The translations under genes and the position numbers were made by a program. The notes beneath the pieces are model-generated. The model saw nothing but the letters and a program-made list of their open reading frames with translations. It searched no databases and was not told where the DNA came from. Shown here piece by piece: positions 59,201 to 64,000 of a stretch of 64,000 nt of DNA. The DNA is from Nautilus pompilius. Lineage: Eukaryota; Mollusca; Cephalopoda; Nautilida; Nautilidae. Numbering within the stretch: the stretch's first letter is position 1; each line of letters opens with the position of its first letter. Location: positions 248,001 to 312,000 of the forward strand of contig JACATO010001001.1 of the NCBI GenBank assembly GCA_018389105.1, given 5' to 3'.

Positions 59201-61826
59201 GTTGTCATATAATTTGTCAGGTATCCATTAATAGTGTTTGTGTTTATTATGAGTCACAAATGAGATCCTAGATTTAGTTTTAAAATTATAAGCGGGTGTT
59301 GCTTGATTGGCAAACAAAAGAAATAATTTTGTTTGTTTATGAAAACAAGATTCAATGAGATGGCAATGGAAAAGGGAACACTAAGCGCAGACTTATTTGT
59401 TTTATTATTTAAATTATGGCTTATAACAGAAGAAAACTATTAAAATGTACTTTTTGTTTCCCAAGCTTTACATTTGATGGCTTTAGTATCTTTTAAAATG
59501 TGGAAAAGAGAGAAAAGAAAAAATCGTTGTTTTAAAATTTTGCACGCTGTCAAAAACAAAAAAAATTCTTACTAATCATAACTAATATCCAGTCTGATCT
59601 TGTTTTGGTTTGAAAACCATTTGACATTTAATAATTTTGTAAACTGAAAAAAGATAGCAACAACAACAAAAAAATTGTCACTCCTATGTTAGCACGTTAA
59701 ATTGTTTTCGTTTTTTATAAAAATGATTGCTTCAGCAGACACATTTTCTGACTTGTCAGGGTTCTGTAATACACTCATTGTAGCCTTTTAGCTTTACTGG
59801 TATCAAAATACAGACCAACTTGTATTTGGTGGTATTTCTTTTCATTTTGGGGTGTCAACTTTTAAACTATTTAAAAAGGAATAGTAGTTATAATATTTTA
59901 ACCCTTTCAACACGTGGCTGAGGCTCTGTAGTACAGCGCTCGCTTATGGCTTAGTCTGCTAATCATTGGGAATCCAAGCCTGAGTACAGAATTACCATTT
60001 CCCTGCAGTTTTAAATTGCTCTAGGGAAACGTAGTGCCACGGTGTCCAAACTAGGAGTTGCAAGAAGGGATGTGATTATGAAACACACCAGTACCATAAC
60101 TATTTTAATGTGACATTTAGTCTTTTGACTGCTGTTGATGTGAGCATAGCCTGTTTTTTGTGGTCTAATCTACACCACTGCATTGTCTTTACCTTGACGC
60201 TGCCTGTGTGACACCAGTTTCTCTCACCTACGCTTCAAGACACAGAAATTGTATTATTTCATCTTTTTTTTTAAAAAAAAATTATTTTACAATACATTCT
60301 GGGGGAATTCTCTTTAGACCCCCCTTTTGTACTGCGCGCCTGCATCTGGCGCTCTGGAAGTTGAGGTCACAAGAATTTGTTGCTGTATTAATGAGGTAAC
60401 ACTAGGGAAAAGATTGGAAATTGTTGGAGTAGAGGTTAAGCCAGGTCAGAATGCAGTTTCAGTATGCATTATTTACTAAGGATGGGGAGTGAGCTATTCT
60501 AAAATAAATGTTGCTGTCCGCAAGAACTCTATATCGTAAAAAGGTTGGGCGGTAGAGCATTAGCGCAATAAACAAAAAATTCTTAAGGAAGAGAGAAATT
60601 TTTTTTCCTTTGTAGAAGTTACAGTGGTTGTTATAGCAACTAAACTAGAGAGCATCACGACTGGTGTGTTTGGCTTCACTCTTTTGAGCTGTGTTTCAGA
60701 ATACCTACTTTGTTAAAACTTTATATCTTAAGATTTTGTCATTAACTGTAGTTTGAAAGATTGAATCCAGTTTGGAAAAAAGAAAAAAGATGATGCTTCA
60801 TATTAAACTGCTTACAAAATTTAAAAAAACTTAGTTTCTGGTTTTGTTTTGGGATGCAACTAAGCTGCATTCTCTTTTAAAACTATGTGGTAACTTTATA
60901 GTCACATGGATATCAATGTACGTGCGAGTGTTTAACGTTCCTCTATCTTTTTCTGCTGAAAAATTGGCTCTTATTTCATATGTGAAGCTGTGTTTGAACA
61001 GGTGGCTAATTATGTCATTAAGCCATTCAGATTTGTCATGAAGAACTAGAAATGTAAAGGTACCTTGGGGAAGTGAAATAAAGAATTTGAGAACTTTTGA
61101 GTCACTTTACCTCTTTCATCTCTTCACCATGTGAACTGTTGCTAATTCTGTATTCCATGCCAGATAAGTAAATCGGATAATCCAAATATGGAGCTGCTCA
61201 CTAAAATAATTGTAGACAGAAAAATAAAAAGACTGGCAGTAAGGATGAATGAGATTAGAGCTTTTTTAATTAAAAAGCCTCTAAACTAAAGCTGGGTTCC
61301 AGCTTCATTTGTCATAATATTCAATTCTCTCATGAATAATCTTTTGCTTTCTAATTATAAAAAGGTATGGAAAAACTTATTTGTAGTTTATAGAAATTGT
61401 TTGTTCACAGAATCCTTAGCTATATTACATGTATTTTCATTATTGAATATAAAAAAACAACTTGAAGCTATAAAAATGTGTCCATTTATAAAGGAAAAGA
61501 TACCATCAAAACAGAGCTTCACACAAAGTAGAGATCAGTAGCCCTGTTTATAATATATAATGAATAAGTTGTATTTTTTCTAGGTGAAGGATTTGAAATT
61601 GAAGTGTGTGTTGACTTTTTTGTTGTTGCAGAGACTGGTTGTGTGTTTGGAAGAAAGTCTGTACATACACAACATACGTGACATGAAAGTGCTGCATACA
61701 ATACGAGATACTCCACCAAATCCACATGGTCTGTGCGCATTGTCTGTCAGCAATGACAACTGCTTCCTTGCCTATCCAGGCAGCAATCAGATTGGGGAAG
61801 TGCAGATATTTGACACTATTAATCTG
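50225..61826 (+). CDS. WIPI2: WD repeat phosphoinositide-interacting protein 2, 5' part (4 exons)
   Basis: PROPPIN beta-propeller protein that binds PI3P/PI(3,5)P2 on the phagophore and recruits ATG16L1 in autophagy. Exons: 50225-50295, 50497-50579, 52434-52600, 61632-61826. All splice sites are canonical and phases join, giving the first 172 residues. It starts M-N-L-A-T-Q-S-G, the WIPI2-type N-terminus (WIPI1 starts differently). Then come [34 protein letters not shown] and [18 protein letters not shown]. This covers roughly blades 1-3. The lipid-binding F/L-R-R-G loop and the C-terminus lie beyond the right edge. The Kozak context is weak (C at -3). Intron 3 is 9 kb and carries transposon relics. 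The gene is divergent from COPS3. Confidence 0.95.
50580..52433 (+). other. WIPI2 intron 2, nothing recognised
   Basis: No transposase, RNA gene or structured repeat could be supported. A T-tract leads to the 3' splice site at 52433. Confidence 0.55.
52750..53760 (-). pseudogene. Tc1 transposase relic, minus strand
   Basis: Minus strand in order: [15 protein letters not shown] (53395-53350), a W-C/G-R-P block (53240), V-K-V-W-I-A-I-W-H (53180), then [10 protein letters not shown] (53030-53000), matching F-Q-Q-D-N-A-P-C-H. A decayed C-terminus with [10 protein letters not shown] (near 52870) follows. It shares subfamily sequence with the relic at 7.5-7.96 kb. In WIPI2 intron 3. Confidence 0.72.
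53761..57690 (+). other. WIPI2 intron 3, mostly unrecognised
   Basis: An open stretch at 54949-55323 (124 codons) has no motif I recognise and no splice or start context. The rest is AT-rich intron. Confidence 0.45.
56295..56372. mobile_element. Short hairpin MITE, copy C
   Basis: The right arm TTTCAGCTGGGTTTCATTTG matches copy B at 19 of 20 positions. The left arm is decayed but keeps CTCAGCCAG. In WIPI2 intron 3. Confidence 0.6.
57700..58805 (+). pseudogene. hAT transposase relic (ZBED-like)
   Basis: Plus strand: [12 protein letters not shown] (near 58030), matching H-T-L-Q-L-A-V-N-D-A-L; then I-A-K-V-R-S-L-C-K; a decayed R-W-x-S-T-Y counterpart; and L-T-M-G-D-F near 58295. At 58640-58800 comes the C-terminal block [10 protein letters not shown] followed by [12 protein letters not shown]. 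Frames shift several times. Confidence 0.65.
58806..59905 (+). other. WIPI2 intron 3, nothing recognised
   Basis: AT-rich intron without supported features. Confidence 0.5.
59910..60070 (+). repeat. tRNA-derived SINE fragment
   Basis: GTGGCTGAGGCTCTGTAGTA followed by CAGCGCTCGCTTATGGC resembles a tRNA A-box region, and GGAATCCAAGCCTG about 45 bases on resembles a B box. A non-tRNA body follows (CTCTAGGGAAACGTAGTGCC). Divergent; the tRNA species cannot be assigned. Confidence 0.5.
60071..61631 (+). other. WIPI2 intron 3, nothing recognised
   Basis: No gene or repeat signature. Ends in a T-rich tract before the 3' splice site at 61631. Confidence 0.5.
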
Positions 61827-63964
61827 GTAAGTGCTCATTTTGTCTCTACTGCTGAGTTGACTGCCGACTACGAGCACACTTGTAGTCAATAATCTAACGA
61901 ACCATATTGCTGTCTCTGTAAAATAATAACCTCCTTGTTTTGGACACTTTTGGAAGTTTATAGCTAAAAAGATGGAGAAACCGACTGCCACCATTGATTT
62001 ACTAGGATGTTGCTTTAATGAAAGGCCATTGTTGCTTGTTCCACACTGTTTATAGGGAACCATTCAGCAAGGCTCTTATTGGGTGGATGGATCGGCCCTA
62101 TCATCTCTAGAGGGTTAATTTTTTTTTTCTTCAGCTTGTAAAGATGAAACTACATACTACTAATATACTTGAATGTTTCAAAAATGCATTGCTTATTTAT
62201 GTTAGTTCTTAAAAGCTCTGGAGAGAGACATGGAAGTTGGCAGTATGTCAGCACAGCTTATTTGAAATCTCTGGAGGTGCCTTTAGCTGTGTCTCAAAAT
62301 GCAAGGCAACATGGCTGAACTGCAACCTTTCTTTTTGGAAGGCCTGCATCCATTGTATCTAAGATATGGTCTTTATTTGTTCATTATAGTTGTGGTATCT
62401 TGGAGCTTTGAAACAATGCTCATTTTGTGGGTGGGCATTTTTACTGCAGAAAGACATTTACATGTGGCACTCTCTGCATGTCTTATGATGTTATCGGATC
62501 TCACTGAACTCGTGTAAAAATGCTGTTAACACACAACAAATTTGCAATTAGCATCTTATTTCTTGGAGGGGCTGTTGAATTTTTGAAGTATTTAATTAAT
62601 TCTGCACAGAAGTATACTTATCTACAGAAAATAAATTTAAAATAAACTAAAATTTAGCAAAAAATTGTACAAATGTGTTCACTTTCTAAATTTGTTAGAG
62701 ACTTGAAACAAGCAAGCAAACTATAGAGGATGATGTTTTGCTGAGTTTAAAAAATGAATTAAAGATAAAATGGGAAAAATAAATCCTAGGTTAATGCTTT
62801 ACTATGTGTATCAGTATATGAATGTTTTTTTTTTTTTCTTTTTTCCATAAACTCCCTCAAAGCAAAAAATGTATAACTGAATAATTTTGGATACAGAAGA
62901 CTGAATGTTGGAGAAGTGGTGGTCTTGTTCTCTCAGGATGAGAACTAGCAAAAATAGCATCATCATCATAAAATACAGAACCATAGAACTAAACCCTGAT
63001 GTTGGTAATACGTAGGTTCTTCAGTTGTATTGTAACAGACAAAGTGGTAGGAAATGCCTGAATCCTATACAAATAAAAATTATATAACAAATTACTGATT
63101 TCTGTGATGTAACTAACTTGTTAAAAAATTTTGCATAGTATTTAAAACACTAGTTCCTACAATCAGAATTCAGTATTTTGTACTACATACTAATTGGACT
63201 TTTTTTGTATTTTTTCCCATCAGGGGAATGATGAAAGTATAGATAATAAACAAGATAAGGAAGTATTTAAAATGTAATGAGTATGGATGTTATAGTGTTG
63301 GTAGATGCGAAAAGTTTGGGAATACCTTAGCTTACCAGTCAGCTAATTTTTTGTACTAATCAACATGGTTGTTTTCCGTTGGTTGGTATTTGACTATGGA
63401 TGATTTCACCCAGAGTTTTAAATTCAATCATAACACTTGCATGTTGTTAAAATAAGGCTGTAGGAAATCTTTATATGTGGGGACATCTTGTGTCCATAAT
63501 GTCTCTCAAAATCTGATCAACATCTTCACCTTCATTATGCTTCAGTGTAAACTTCATGTTACCAAGTGAATTGGTTTGGAAGCATCTGCTGCATTTTCAT
63601 GAAGTTTGACAAATTTTAAAATTGAAACTGATTTGTATTTTTATTTGTGGTAAATAATCACTTTTCAGCTAATTAATAAACTAAAAAAATAGAAAATGTA
63701 TTATGTAAATAATTTTTTAAAAGGGGTAAGTGTTATTTTAACAAGCATCAGCAAGGGTATTGTAGAAGTTGATTCTTCAGGGTACATTGTCATCTGACCT
63801 TGAACCAAAGGGTTAACTAGAAGCTTCCTTTTCTTCTGGATTAGCTAGTGAATAAGGTAATGACTGCAAACCACAGCACAGTCACCATGAATAATCTGTA
63901 TACGTTATTGTTGCAAAACTTAAGGACAAAACAACAAAAACTTTGCTAATTGGAGTATAAAGCA
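61827..63964 (+). other. WIPI2 intron 4, nothing recognised
   Basis: The next WIPI2 exon (continuing after D-T-I-N-L) is not found before the window ends; no other gene seen. Confidence 0.55.
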
Positions 63965-64000
63965 CTTTTAATGTAATAATATCTGGCTGAGTTTTATTTG
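63965..64000. mobile_element. Short hairpin MITE, copy D (cut by window edge)
   Basis: The inverse of the last 20 bases, CAAATAAAACTCAGCCAGAT, matches the left arm of copy A (CAAATGAAACTCAGCCAGAT) except one base. The other arm is outside the window. Confidence 0.5.

Noticed and set aside
62299-62517. A 72-codon plus-strand frame with hydrophobic stretches
   Set aside because: No splice continuity with WIPI2 and no recognisable domain; most likely chance in intron 4.

Overview
The window is animal nuclear DNA: AT-rich, repeat-laden, with three protein-coding genes split into short exons by long introns with GT-AG borders. The inferred COPS3 protein runs to 425 codons, close to the 423 of the human protein. 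By eye it is only about two-thirds to three-quarters identical to the human sequence I remember, whereas bony-vertebrate COPS3 proteins are nearly identical to one another. I therefore infer a bilaterian outside the bony vertebrates. An intron-rich, AT-rich invertebrate such as a chelicerate (horseshoe-crab-like) would fit, but that is a guess.

Layout. (1) 2173-14740, plus strand: the last eight coding exons of a medium-chain acyl-CoA synthetase (ACSM3-like); its 5' part lies left of the window. (2) 39412-16288, minus strand: a complete 15-exon COPS3 gene for COP9 signalosome subunit 3, convergent with ACSM3 and separated from it by about 1.5 kb of 3' UTR and spacer. (3) 50225-61826 and beyond, plus strand: the first four coding exons of WIPI2, an autophagy PROPPIN protein, divergent from COPS3 across about 10.8 kb. 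The three genes have unrelated roles (mitochondrial fatty acid activation, cullin deneddylation, phosphoinositide sensing in autophagy), so nothing suggests a functional cluster.

Nearly everything else is cut-and-paste DNA transposon debris. There are at least seven Tc1/mariner copies (one with intact long terminal inverted repeats and TA duplications), three pogo/Tigger copies, five hAT transposase relics, one piggyBac relic, two non-autonomous hAT elements (one nested in a hAT relic with an 8-bp target duplication), a family of about 75-bp hairpin MITEs, and tRNA-like SINE pieces. No reverse transcriptase or LTR element was recognised. Every transposase copy is broken by stops or frameshifts. 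I found no CRISPR, operon or novel multi-gene system. The most notable items are the hairpin MITE family, the nested and parent-derivative hAT pairs, and a Tc1 whose ends look like those I know from fish and lamprey elements.
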